Numbered from the stretch's first letter, positions 34,633 to 43,149 are shown. The stretch is 64,000 nucleotides of DNA from Tropicimonas marinistellae (GCF_001509585.1 NZ_LNCI01000003.1:248001-312000); one strand, 5' to 3'. Notes: a model not told the origin generated them from the sequence alone. Translations and numbers: made by a program.

Positions 34633-35619
34633 ATGTCGAAAAATCCCCTGTCGGGCCTGCTGGCGGCGACGGCGCTCGGCGTCGGTGCGCTCATGGCGAC
34701 CCAGGCCGTTGCCGAATGCGACTGGAAGCCGGATCGCGCCGTGACCTACGTGGTGCCATGGGGCGCCGGGGGCGGAACCGATGCCAACTCCCGCATGCTC
34801 GCCAGCCTGCTCAGCCAGGAATTCGGCGTGCCCTTCAACGTCGTCAACCGCACCGGCGGCAACGGCGTGACCGGACATTCCGCAATCGCCCGGGCCAAGC
34901 CCGACGGATATACCGTGGGCGCCGTGACGGTGGAGATCAACACCATGCACTGGGTCGGCCTGACCGACCTCACGCGGGAAAACATCACGCCGATCGCATT
35001 GGTGGACGTGGTGCCGGCCGGCTTCACGGTGAAGGCGGACTCGCCCTTCAATAGCGTCAACGAGGTGCTGGAAGTGGCCAAGGCAGAGCCGGGCAAGCTC
35101 ACCGGGTCGGGCACCGCCCAGGGCGGCATCTGGCACCTGGCGCTGGCCGGCCTGCTGAACGCCGAAGGCCTGGACCCCGAAGCCATTCGCTGGATTCCCT
35201 CCAAGGGCGCCGCGCCCGCGATGAAAGAGCTGATGGCCGGTGGGGTCGACGTGGTGACGGTCGCGCAATCCGAGGCCAAGACGCTGATCGAACAGGGCGA
35301 GTTGAAGGGTCTGGGCTACATGCACACGGAGCGCATGGCAGCACTGCCCGATATCCCGACCACGGCCGAGCAGCTCGATTCCGGCTGGACGCTGGCGGCC
35401 TTCATCACAGTTTCCGGCCCCGAAGGCATGGATGCCGAAATCGCCTGCTCCTACGAGAAGGCCGCGCTCAAGGTGATGGACACGCAGGAATGGGCCGACT
35501 TCAAGGCCAGCCGCGGTGCCGACGTCGTGCTGATGGGCTCCGAGGACCTCGGCGCCATGCTGGAGAAGTCAGACGCTGCGCTCGGTGACACGATCAAGGC
35601 CATCGGTCTCGCGAAATAG
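34633..35619 (+). CDS. TctC-type (Bug family) substrate-binding protein of a tripartite tricarboxylate transporter
   Basis: A 328-residue periplasmic receptor. The signal peptide ends near QAVA at residue 27. The Bug-family hallmarks follow: VVPWGAGGGTDANSRMLA, KPDGYTVG and TGSGTAQGGIWHLA (carboxylate-binding loops). It captures an organic acid for the TctAB channel. AGGGAGG precedes the ATG. Two hairpins separate it from tctB, fitting higher expression of the receptor. The two cysteines (C29 and C450-region codon at 35450) could pair. The ligand is unknown. Confidence 0.92.
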   Translation: MSKNPLSGLLAATALGVGALMATQAVAECDWKPDRAVTYVVPWGAGGGTDANSRMLASLLSQEFGVPFNVVNRTGGNGVTGHSAIARAKPDGYTVGAVTVEINTMHWVGLTDLTRENITPIALVDVVPAGFTVKADSPFNSVNEVLEVAKAEPGKLTGSGTAQGGIWHLALAGLLNAEGLDPEAIRWIPSKGAAPAMKELMAGGVDVVTVAQSEAKTLIEQGELKGLGYMHTERMAALPDIPTTAEQLDSGWTLAAFITVSGPEGMDAEIACSYEKAALKVMDTQEWADFKASRGADVVLMGSEDLGAMLEKSDAALGDTIKAIGLAK

Positions 35620-35635
35620 TACCACGCGATAACGA

Positions 35636-35658
35636 ACGGCGTCGCTCCCAGACGCCGT
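35636..35658 (+). terminator. Hairpin between tctC- and tctB-type genes
   Basis: Arms ACGGCGTC (35636-35643) and GACGCCGT (35651-35658) enclose a seven-base loop. A second, weaker GC stem (CCTCC / GGAGG) follows near 35664-35679. Neither has a U tract. They may attenuate transcription into the membrane genes or protect the tctC mRNA end. Confidence 0.45.
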
Positions 35659-35736
35659 CGCCCCTCCGGGGCGGGAGGCCTCCCCCCTTAGCACCCGCCC
35701 CGGACTTTTCTCGCCCCGCACGACGAGAGTGGACCC

Positions 35737-36210
35737 ATGATCAACAGAGATATCGTCACCGGCGCCGTCCTGGCCGCCGCGGGCGCTTGGCTCGCCTGGG
35801 AGGCACGCAGCTTCCCGACCCTGGGCGGTATGACCCACGGCCCGGGCCTCTTTCCAACCATCGCAGGCGCGGGGATGGTCCTCTGCGGCCTGCTGATCCT
35901 GATGACCGGTGTCATCGCGGCCGCCGCAAGTGCCACGCCGGTGGCGCCCGCGCCCGCCCTTGGCCGCCGCGGCTGGATCAATTCCGGTGCCGTGGTTCTG
36001 GGGGTCGTGTTCTTCGCGCTGTTCCTGAACACGCTGGGCTTTCACCTCGTGGCCTTCCCGCTGATGCTGGCGCTGTTGCTGCTCTTCGGTATCTCCTGGT
36101 GGAAATCGCTGCTGCTGTCCGTCGGCGTGACCATGCTCGTGCACCTGATCTTCTATTCGTTCCTGCATGTGCCACTGCCCTGGGGCATGCTCGAACCGAT
36201 CGCCTGGTAG
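35737..36210 (+). CDS. TctB-type small membrane subunit of the tripartite tricarboxylate transporter
   Basis: A 157-residue protein with four predicted membrane helices: DIVTGAVLAAAGAWLAWEA, one near 45-65, VVLGVVFFALFLNTLGFHLV and a C-terminal VGVTMLVHLIFYSFLHVPLP. The ending LPWGMLEPIAW matches the conserved TctB tail (LPxG). It works with TctA as the inner-membrane symporter. It is seven bases before the tctA-type gene. Confidence 0.9.
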   Translation: MINRDIVTGAVLAAAGAWLAWEARSFPTLGGMTHGPGLFPTIAGAGMVLCGLLILMTGVIAAAASATPVAPAPALGRRGWINSGAVVLGVVFFALFLNTLGFHLVAFPLMLALLLLFGISWWKSLLLSVGVTMLVHLIFYSFLHVPLPWGMLEPIAW

Positions 36211-36217
36211 GTCGGCC

Positions 36218-37738
36218 ATGATCGCAGATGTTCTCCTGACCGTCCTCGCCCCCGGCAATCTCGCCATTATCGCCGCGGCCACCTTCTACGGCTGTTTCGT
36301 CGGCGCGGTGCCCGGGCTCACCGCCACCATGGCCGTCGCCCTGCTGGTGCCCTTCACCTTCTTTCTGGACCCGATCCCGGCGATCAGCGCCATCGTGGCC
36401 ACCACCACCACGGCGATCTTCGCCGGCGACATCTCCGGCACGTTGCTGCGTATTCCCGGTACGCCCGCCTCGGCGGCCTATGTGGACGATGCCCATGCGC
36501 TCAGCCAGTCGGGCCGGGCGCGCACGTCGCTCTTCGTCTCTCTGCTGACGGCCGCCATCGGCGGCGTGGTGGGCGTGCTGATCCTGATGATGGTCGCCCC
36601 GCAGCTTGCGCGCATCGCCATCAGCTTCTCCAGCTTCGAAACCTTCTGGCTTGCCTGTCTCGGGCTCAGCTGCGCGGTCTTCGTCGGCGGCGGCACCGTG
36701 CCCAAGAGCTTTGCAAGTCTCTGCATCGGCCTCGCCATCGCCTGTGTCGGCATCGACGTGGCGGTGGGGCACCCGCGCTATACCTTTGGCGTGCCCGACC
36801 TGCTCGACGGGATCAGCTTCATCCCGGCAATGATCGGGATCTTCGCCTTCTCCGAGGTGCTGCGGACGGTGCAGACCCTCGACAAGCCGAAGGAAACGCT
36901 CGCCCGCGTGACCGAACCGGTGGCCGAGGCCATCGGCAACGCCTTCCGCACCGTGGCGCGGTTCCCCTCGACGCTGGCGCGCTCCTCCGTGCTGGGCACG
37001 CTGGTGGGCGCCTTGCCCGGGGCGGGGGCCGATATCGCCGCCTGGATCTCCTACGCGCTGACGCGCCGCTTCTCGAAGAAGCCCGACGAATTCGGCAAGG
37101 GCAGCCTCGAAGGCGTGGCCGCAGGCGGCTCCTCCAACAATGCCGCCATCGGCGGCGCCTGGACACCGGCGCTGGTCTTCGGCATCCCCGGCGACAGCGT
37201 CACCGCCATCGCCATCGGCGTGCTGCTGCTCAAGGGCATGACGCCCGGGCCGCGGATCTTCATCGACCAACCGGAGCTGACCTCCGCGCTCTTCGGCTCC
37301 TTCCTTGTCGCCAACATCATGATGGTGCCGGTGGGTCTGCTGGCGATCCTCGCCTCGACGCATATCCTCAAGGTGCCGCGTGCGGTGATGGCACCGGTGA
37401 TCCTGCTCTTTTCGCTGGTCGGCGCATTCGCCATCGCCGGCACGGTGACCGCCGTCTGGATCGTGCTCGCGCTCGGGCTCGCCGGTTACCTGATGGAGCA
37501 GAACGGCATCCCGCTGGCGCCCGCTATCCTCGGCATCGTCCTCGGCAAGATCATCGAGGACAACTTCATGATATCCATGATCAAGGCGCAGGGGGATTTC
37601 ATGGCGTTCTTCGACCGTCAATACTCCCTGGTACTCGGGCTCTTCACACTCGCGCTCTGGGCATTGCTCATCTTGCGCGCGATCCGGGAAATGCTCCGGG
37701 CCGGGGCAAAGGAAAAAAGGAAAGGGGTTTCCGCATGA
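36218..37738 (+). CDS. TctA-type large permease of the tripartite tricarboxylate transporter
   Basis: A 506-residue inner-membrane protein with about eleven helices. The TctA signature is present: FVGAVPGLTATMAVALLVPF at the N-terminus, and a second PGAGADIAAWISYALTRR with GSSNNAAIGGAW further on. It imports the acid bound by the TctC-type receptor, driven by an ion gradient. The stop overlaps the aldolase start (ATGA at 37735-37738), tying transport to the first catabolic enzyme. Confidence 0.93.
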   Translation: MIADVLLTVLAPGNLAIIAAATFYGCFVGAVPGLTATMAVALLVPFTFFLDPIPAISAIVATTTTAIFAGDISGTLLRIPGTPASAAYVDDAHALSQSGRARTSLFVSLLTAAIGGVVGVLILMMVAPQLARIAISFSSFETFWLACLGLSCAVFVGGGTVPKSFASLCIGLAIACVGIDVAVGHPRYTFGVPDLLDGISFIPAMIGIFAFSEVLRTVQTLDKPKETLARVTEPVAEAIGNAFRTVARFPSTLARSSVLGTLVGALPGAGADIAAWISYALTRRFSKKPDEFGKGSLEGVAAGGSSNNAAIGGAWTPALVFGIPGDSVTAIAIGVLLLKGMTPGPRIFIDQPELTSALFGSFLVANIMMVPVGLLAILASTHILKVPRAVMAPVILLFSLVGAFAIAGTVTAVWIVLALGLAGYLMEQNGIPLAPAILGIVLGKIIEDNFMISMIKAQGDFMAFFDRQYSLVLGLFTLALWALLILRAIREMLRAGAKEKRKGVSA

Positions 37739-38526
37739 CATCACGAAACTGGTTGAGACAGCAGCTGTCCGAGGGGCGGTGCGTTCGGGCGATATGGCTG
37801 GAACTCGGCGTTCCAACACTGGCCGAGGCCGCGGTCTGGGCCGGGTGGGATTGCGTGGTGATCGACAACGAGCACGGCGTCGCGGATCTGGAGACGACCG
37901 TGCAGATGGTGCGCGCCGTCGAGGCGGCCGGCGGCCATTATATCGTGCGCGTACCGTGGAACGACCAGGTCTACCTCAAGCGGATCCTGGATCGCGGGAT
38001 CAACACCATCATGGTGCCAATGATCAACGACCGCGAATCCGCCGAGGCCGCCGTCGCTGCCTGCCGCTACCCGCCCGACGGTGCCCGCGGCTATGCGGCG
38101 CCCATCGTGCGTGCCTCGCATTTCGGTGCCAAGGCGGATTATCTCAGCACCGCCAACGACGAGCTGTTCCTGCTGGGGCAGATCGAGCATCGCGATGCCA
38201 TTCCCAATATCGCCGAGATCGCCGCGGTGGACGGGATCGACCTGCTCTTCATCGGCCCGCACGACATGGCCGGTTCCATCGGCAAGCTGGAACGCCTGGC
38301 GGACGACGATGCGGAGGCGCTGGCCGCCGAAGCCGAGGCCGCCATTCTTGAGGCGGGCAAGCCCATGGGCACGGTCGGCCGGCCGCTCTGGAGCTACCGC
38401 GACTTGAAACAGCGCGGACACTCCCTGGTGGTCGGGCCGAACGAGATCGGCCTCTTCATGGAGGCAGCCCGGCAGGCCGCCGACGACATGGACACGCAAT
38501 TCGACGCGCAGACGCCAGCGGAGTAA
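37735..38526 (+). CDS. HpcH/HpaI-type pyruvate aldolase
   Basis: A 263-residue class II (metal-dependent) aldolase related to 4-hydroxy-2-oxoheptanedioate aldolase. It shows the catalytic IDNEHG (His47), a VRVPWND loop, MVPMINDRESAEAA, and PPDGARGY. Family members cleave 2-keto-4-hydroxy acids to pyruvate plus an aldehyde. It is translationally coupled to the TctA-type gene and is followed by the DhaK/DhaL pair. The likely role is retro-aldol cleavage of the imported acid or its derivative; the exact substrate cannot be read from the sequence. Confidence 0.88.
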   Translation: MTSRNWLRQQLSEGRCVRAIWLELGVPTLAEAAVWAGWDCVVIDNEHGVADLETTVQMVRAVEAAGGHYIVRVPWNDQVYLKRILDRGINTIMVPMINDRESAEAAVAACRYPPDGARGYAAPIVRASHFGAKADYLSTANDELFLLGQIEHRDAIPNIAEIAAVDGIDLLFIGPHDMAGSIGKLERLADDDAEALAAEAEAAILEAGKPMGTVGRPLWSYRDLKQRGHSLVVGPNEIGLFMEAARQAADDMDTQFDAQTPAE

Positions 38527-38555
38527 CCGCAAGCGGCTAGAAAGGAGCGCATACG

Positions 38556-39554
38556 ATGAAGAAGATCCTCAACGCCCCGGATGCCTACGTGGACGAGATG
38601 CTGGAGGGGCTTTGCGCCGCCCATCCCGAGCACTACGCACAGCCGGAGCCGCGCGTGATTGTCCGCGCCGGCGGCACCACGCCGGGCAAGGTCGGGATCG
38701 TCACCGGCGGGGGCTCCGGCCACCTGCCGGTCTTTACCGGCTACGTCGGGCGCGGGCTGCTGGACGGCTGCGCAATCGGCAACGTCTTTGCCTCGCCCTC
38801 CGCGGAGCAGATGGCCGCCACCATGCGCCATGCCCATGCCGGGGCAGGGGTCCTGTGCCTCTACGGCAATTACGGCGGCGACGTGATGAACTTCGACATG
38901 GCCAGCGAGATGGTCGAGTTGGAGGACGATATCGACTCGACCTCTGTCGTGCTGGCCGATGACGTCGCCTCCGCCGGTCCGGAGGAGGCGGTGAAGCGCC
39001 GCGGCGTGGCCGGCATGGTCTACGCCTTCAAGATGGCCGGGGCGAAAGCCGAGGAGATGGCCGGGCTCGGCGACGTGACCCGCGTGGCGCAGAAAGCGGC
39101 CGATGCCTGCCGCTCCATCGGCATGGCGCTTTCGCCCTGCACCGTGCCCCAGGCCGGCAAGCCCACGTTCGACATCGGCGAGACCGAGATGGAGATGGGC
39201 ATGGGCATCCACGGCGAGCCAGGGATCTGGCGCGACACGCTCAAACCGGCGGACGCGATCGTCGACGAGATGATGGAACGCCTGCTGGCCGACCGGCCGC
39301 TGGGGCAGGGGGACCGCTACTCGATCCTCGTCAACAGCCTCGGCGCCACCCCGCCGGAGGAACTCTACATCATGTTCCGCCGCGCCAAGGCGGTGCTGGA
39401 AGCGACCGGCGCGCACATGGTGATGCCACTGGTTGGCCGCTACGCAACCTCGATGGAAATGGCGGGCGCGACGATCACGCTTTGCAAGCTCGACGACGAG
39501 CTTGAGGCGTTGCTCAAGGCGCCCTGCAATTGCGCCTTCTGGAGGGTGGGATGA
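38556..39554 (+). CDS. Dihydroxyacetone kinase subunit DhaK-like
   Basis: A 332-residue DhaK-type subunit. It has the GGGSGH substrate loop at 51-56 and His219 in MGMGIHGEPG, the residue that binds the carbonyl of the substrate covalently in DhaK. AAGGAG precedes the ATG. It pairs with the DhaL-like ATP-binding subunit that overlaps it by ATGA. Members of this family phosphorylate dihydroxyacetone, glyceraldehyde or tetruloses. In this operon it likely handles the aldehyde or ketose product of the HpcH-type aldolase, which is inference. Confidence 0.88.
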   Translation: MKKILNAPDAYVDEMLEGLCAAHPEHYAQPEPRVIVRAGGTTPGKVGIVTGGGSGHLPVFTGYVGRGLLDGCAIGNVFASPSAEQMAATMRHAHAGAGVLCLYGNYGGDVMNFDMASEMVELEDDIDSTSVVLADDVASAGPEEAVKRRGVAGMVYAFKMAGAKAEEMAGLGDVTRVAQKAADACRSIGMALSPCTVPQAGKPTFDIGETEMEMGMGIHGEPGIWRDTLKPADAIVDEMMERLLADRPLGQGDRYSILVNSLGATPPEELYIMFRRAKAVLEATGAHMVMPLVGRYATSMEMAGATITLCKLDDELEALLKAPCNCAFWRVG

Positions 39555-40156
39555 GCGGATTCACCACCGAGAACCTGCGCCACGCGGCCGCGCGGATCGC
39601 CGATCACGCGGATGCCGTCGCCGCGTCGCTGAACGAGGCCGACGGCAAGTTGGGCGACGGCGACCTCGGCATCACCGTCTCGGCGGGCTGGCGCGAAATC
39701 GCGGATCACGCGGAGGCGCTTCCCGACGATCTGGGCAAGGCCTTCATGGAATGCGCCAAGTGTTTCCAGCGCGCCTCCTCCTCGTCCTTCGGCACGCTGG
39801 TGGCCACCGGGTTGATGAGCACGGCAAAGGCCTGCAAGGGCCGCGAGGCCGTGCCCTGGGCCGCCGTGTCGGCGCTGATCGCAGCCGCCGGTGAAGCGAT
39901 GAAGGCCCGCGGCAAGGGCAATCTCGGCGACAAATGCGTTCTCGACAGCATGGACGCCATGGCGCGGGCCACCTCCGGGCTCGATGATCCGGCTGCCCTG
40001 CAAGCGGCTGCCTTCGCCGCCGCGACGGAGACGCTGGAGACCTTTCGCGACCGGCCGAACAGGCTCGGCCGCGCGCGGATGTTCGGCGAGAAGTCGATTG
40101 GCCTCGATGACCCGGGCCAATTGGCGGCGCTGGAAATGGCGCGCGCGCTTGCCTGA
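39551..40156 (+). CDS. Dihydroxyacetone kinase subunit DhaL-like
   Basis: A 201-residue all-helical nucleotide-binding subunit. The Mg-ADP-binding acidic cluster DGKLGDGDLG has Asp31, Asp36 and Asp38 in the spacing of E. coli DhaL. ASSSSFGTLVATGLM is the phosphate loop. No PTS DhaM gene is present in the window, so the kinase is either ATP-dependent with free nucleotide exchange or relies on a distant DhaM. The stop codon lies in a 12-base repeat that supplies two more in-frame stops. Confidence 0.87.
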   Translation: MSGFTTENLRHAAARIADHADAVAASLNEADGKLGDGDLGITVSAGWREIADHAEALPDDLGKAFMECAKCFQRASSSSFGTLVATGLMSTAKACKGREAVPWAAVSALIAAAGEAMKARGKGNLGDKCVLDSMDAMARATSGLDDPAALQAAAFAAATETLETFRDRPNRLGRARMFGEKSIGLDDPGQLAALEMARALA

Positions 40157-40186
40157 ACATTGGCCTGAGCATTGGCCTGAGTAAGG
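40151..40186 (+). repeat. 12-base tandem repeat over the dhaL stop codon
   Basis: GCCTGAACATTG, GCCTGAGCATTG and the start of a third GCCTGAG lie head to tail (40151-40162, 40163-40174, 40175-40181). Because the unit is a multiple of three, TGA recurs in frame three times. Confidence 0.8.
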
Positions 40187-40617
40187 GCGGAGCGGCGCCG
40201 CGCGCCCCGCACAGACGTTTCACAGAACCTGCGGGCCGGCAGGTACCGGCACGCAGGCCCGGCTCCCCCGGGGAGCGGCGCGGCCGGTGCGGCGGTCGTG
40301 CATCCCGCACTCACGGAAAGGGGAGGGGCGAGCGCCGCCGGGGCTTCGGCGGCGCTCGCATCCATCTCTGCCGGTCGTTCGCGCGGTCGCACGCCGGGTC
40401 GTCCATCAACTGACAGCCCGAAAAACCCGTGGCGCTGCCTTGCCCAAGGCGTCGGGCGGCGTCTGCCGCCGATGCGGCCCCCGGCGCACACCGGCGCCGG
40501 CCGCATCACGCCGCGCAAAAAGCAATGACGCCGGACCAGCCAATCCGGCGCCGCACCTCGTTAGGAGGCGGGAGTGATCTTAGGGAAGCGAAACGGGCTT
40601 GGCAGCAATCCGAAGGA
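40157..40617. other. GC-rich structured intergenic region
   Basis: About 460 bases between dhaL and the DUF882 gene with no credible coding sequence. It holds a perfect 13-base-pair stem (GCGAGCGCCGCCG at 40328-40340 and its complement at 40347-40359, loop GGGCTT) and a shorter palindrome around GCTCCCCCGGGGAGC near 40261-40275. The remaining open frames are arginine/proline-rich artefacts of GC content. The region may terminate the kinase operon or encode a structured RNA. Confidence 0.55.
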
Positions 40618-41193
40618 TCAGCCGTTCCAGCTCCGGACGACGCCGCAATCCATGTGCACGAAATTGGAACCGCGATAGGTGCCGACGCCACCGGCCCGGC
40701 AGGCCTGCGCCGCCTTGGCCATCTGGTAGATCGAGCGATTGCCGAGCCGCAGGTCCGCCGCCTGTCCCTTCATGTGCAGGGAGTTCTTCGCCACGCCGCC
40801 GGAGCGGGAGCGAAGCATCGCGTTGGTCGCGGGCGAGCGATATCCCGACAACAGAAGGTAGGGTTCCGACGTGTCCATCAGGTTGTGCGCCGCGGCCATG
40901 ATGTCGATCGTCCGTGTGTCGATCGACCTGACCTCGTTGCGCCGCCAGTCGCGCATGAAGGCATTGATCTCCTTGAGCGCGTCCTTGATGTAGCTGCCTT
41001 CGACCCAGTAGATCGTATCCATGCTCTCGCCGGTGCGGCCGTTGTACATCTTCACACGGCGGATATCGCCGCCGCCACGAAGGAATCCAGCTGCATTGGA
41101 GAATGTCGGCGCCGCAATAAGCGTTGTCGCCGCAAAAGCGCGTAGGATGCCGCGCCGCGAGACCCTCGAAGGGTCACTCTGACTTCCGGTCAT
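40618..41193 (-). CDS. DUF882 / YcbK-like peptidase, Tat-exported
   Basis: A 191-residue protein with a Tat-like signal (SRRGILRAFAATTLIAAP). Its M15-like metallopeptidase core has the zinc ligands in NSLHMKGQAADLRL (His and Asp) and the final His in FVHMDCG. E. coli YcbK (MepK) of this family cleaves 3-3 peptidoglycan cross-links. It is divergent from an L,D-transpeptidase gene, which makes the same bonds. Start choice is uncertain: 41193 (MTGSQSD) is preferred because the signal then sits normally; an in-frame ATG at 41250 overlaps a terminator-like hairpin. Confidence 0.88.
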   Translation of the reverse strand: MTGSQSDPSRVSRRGILRAFAATTLIAAPTFSNAAGFLRGGGDIRRVKMYNGRTGESMDTIYWVEGSYIKDALKEINAFMRDWRRNEVRSIDTRTIDIMAAAHNLMDTSEPYLLLSGYRSPATNAMLRSRSGGVAKNSLHMKGQAADLRLGNRSIYQMAKAAQACRAGGVGTYRGSNFVHMDCGVVRSWNG

Positions 41194-41544
41194 AGGTTCT
41201 GCCTGTCCCGTTGCCTGTCTTCGCATCCGCCTTTTGGCGGTTTTTTCCACACCTCATCCCCAGGTGTGGCACTGTGATGCCACAAAGCGATTCCCCATCC
41301 AAGAGCGCATTTTGCGCCGGGGAGGTGATTGTCAAAAAATAGGCAGAAACCTGCTTAAAATCTGTTACCACATGCAGATTTGATTTTTTCCCTTTCCAGT
41401 GAGCGATTTGCACCACAGCGTCGTCGGATCGCCACACCGGCGACGGTGCCTTGCGCGCTGTCGCAATTGTGCGTGGACACTCGCGAACCACGCGTGAAAA
41501 GGTGCATCCCGATCCTGTGAGCAGTATTTGTCGAAGGAATAATC
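41194..41544. other. Divergent intergenic region of the DUF882 and L,D-transpeptidase genes
   Basis: About 350 bases holding promoters for both genes. It contains a plus-strand terminator-like hairpin (separate entry) and a six-base-pair stem GTGGCA/TGCCAC near 41264-41281. An AT-rich block at 41330-41400 (AAAAAATAG, TTGATTTTTTCC) is the probable promoter core. No small gene is supported. Confidence 0.5.
41227..41246 (+). terminator. Intrinsic terminator-like hairpin upstream of the L,D-transpeptidase gene
   Basis: CCGCC (41227-41231), a TTTT loop, GGCGG (41236-41240) and six T's (41241-41246) form a short but canonical terminator on the plus strand. It would stop antisense or read-through RNA entering the divergent region. 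On the minus strand it lies in the leader of the DUF882 gene. Confidence 0.6.
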
Positions 41545-43149
41545 ATGCAATCTGCGGTGAGCCGCCGGTCTATTCCAGCCCTTCTGGTTGCCCTGACACT
41601 CGCGTTCGTGGTCGGGGGGCTCCGTCCCGCCGTCGCGCAGGACATGGCCTTCAAACAGGCCGTGGCCGAAGCCGCGGTCGGAAACGAGGTGCTGGCGACC
41701 TTCTACCGGACACGTGATTACAAGCCGCTGTTTACCGGCGCGAAGGACAAGCGCCGCCGGTCCGCGCTGATCCGGGCGCTGGACTCGGCCGATGCCCACG
41801 GGCTTCCAGCGCGCCGCTACGATCCGGAGGCGCTGAAATCCGCCTTCGCGTCGGCCAAGTCGCCGCGCGACCGGGGCCGGGCCGAAGTTCTGGCGGCGCG
41901 GATGTTCCTGCAATACAGCACCGACATCCAGTCCGGCGCCATGACGCCGCGGCGGATCGACAGCGATATCGTGCGGGTGATTCCGCGCCGCGACCCGCTG
42001 CTGCAATTGCAGGCGTTCTCCAAGTCGTCGCCCTCTGGCTTCCTGAAGGCGTTGCCGCCCAAGACACCGCAATACAATGGCCTGCTGGCCGAGAAGATGC
42101 GGCTCGAGAAGGCGCTGGAGAAGGGCGGCTGGGGCCCGCAGGTCGGTGGATCGGTGGTCAAACCGGGCCAGTCCGGCGCGCAGGTCGTCGCGCTGCGCAA
42201 CCGTCTCATCGCCATGGGGTACATGAAGCGCTCCGCCAGCCAGTCCTACGACGGCACGCTGCAAAAGGCGGTTCAGGCGTTCCAGATCGACCATGGGCTC
42301 GCGCCTGACGGCGTGGCCGGCGAGGGGACGCTCAAGGCCGTCAACGTGAGCCCGCAGGTGCGTCTGTCGCAGGTCATCGTCGCCATGGAACGCGAGCGCT
42401 GGACCAATATCCCGAAGGGCAAGCGGCACGTTCTGGTGAATATCCCCGAATACACCGCGCGCATCATCGACAACGGCAAGGAGACCTTCTCCACCCGCGT
42501 CGTCGTGGGCAAGAACCAGTCGGGCCAGCGGACGCCGGAATTCTCCGACACGATGGAATTCATGGTCATCAACCCGACCTGGAACGTGCCGCGTTCCATC
42601 ACCATCAAGGAATACCTGCCGCAGCTTCAGAAGAACCCCAACGCGGTGAGCCACCTGCGCGTGGTGGATTCCAAGGGCCGCACGATCAGCCGCAACAGCG
42701 TGAACTTCTCGCAATACACGGCCGCCACCTTCCCCTACCGGCTGAAGCAGCCGCCGAGCCAGGGCAATGCGCTCGGCCAGGTGAAGTTCATGTTCCCCAA
42801 CCCGTACAACATCTACCTGCACGACACGCCGTCCAAGAGCCTCTTCGCGCGGGATCGCCGTGCCTTCTCTCACGGCTGCGTGCGGGTCGCCGATCCCTTC
42901 GACTTCGCCCATGCTCTGCTGGCCCGGCAGACGAAGGATCCCGAGGGCCTGTTCCAGTCGCGCCTCAACGGCGGCGCGGAATCCCGCCTCGACCTGGCCG
43001 AACCCGTGCCGGTGCACCTGCAATACCGCACCGCCTTCGTGACGCCGAAGGGCCGGATCAACTACCGGTCCGACATCTACGGCCGGGATGCGAAGATCTG
43101 GGCCGCGATGAAGCAGGCCGGTGTCCGTCTGACCGCCGCAGGCAGCTGA
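41545..43149 (+). CDS. L,D-transpeptidase (YcbB/LdtD-like)
   Basis: A 534-residue exported enzyme. The signal peptide ends near AVAQD. An N-terminal scaffold domain is followed by a PG_binding_1 domain (GQSGAQVVALRNRLIAMGYM, then VQAFQIDHGLAPDGVAG, about 208-265) and a YkuD catalytic domain with FSHGCVRV, where Cys445 is the nucleophile and the His of the same motif assists. It makes 3-3 cross-links in peptidoglycan. The divergent DUF882 gene encodes the likely opposing endopeptidase. Confidence 0.93.
   Translation: MQSAVSRRSIPALLVALTLAFVVGGLRPAVAQDMAFKQAVAEAAVGNEVLATFYRTRDYKPLFTGAKDKRRRSALIRALDSADAHGLPARRYDPEALKSAFASAKSPRDRGRAEVLAARMFLQYSTDIQSGAMTPRRIDSDIVRVIPRRDPLLQLQAFSKSSPSGFLKALPPKTPQYNGLLAEKMRLEKALEKGGWGPQVGGSVVKPGQSGAQVVALRNRLIAMGYMKRSASQSYDGTLQKAVQAFQIDHGLAPDGVAGEGTLKAVNVSPQVRLSQVIVAMERERWTNIPKGKRHVLVNIPEYTARIIDNGKETFSTRVVVGKNQSGQRTPEFSDTMEFMVINPTWNVPRSITIKEYLPQLQKNPNAVSHLRVVDSKGRTISRNSVNFSQYTAATFPYRLKQPPSQGNALGQVKFMFPNPYNIYLHDTPSKSLFARDRRAFSHGCVRVADPFDFAHALLARQTKDPEGLFQSRLNGGAESRLDLAEPVPVHLQYRTAFVTPKGRINYRSDIYGRDAKIWAAMKQAGVRLTAAGS

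Noticed and set aside
40287-40577. A 96-codon open frame in the region after dhaL
   Set aside because: The Arg/Pro-rich composition, lack of a ribosome site and overlapping frames on both strands indicate non-coding GC-rich DNA.
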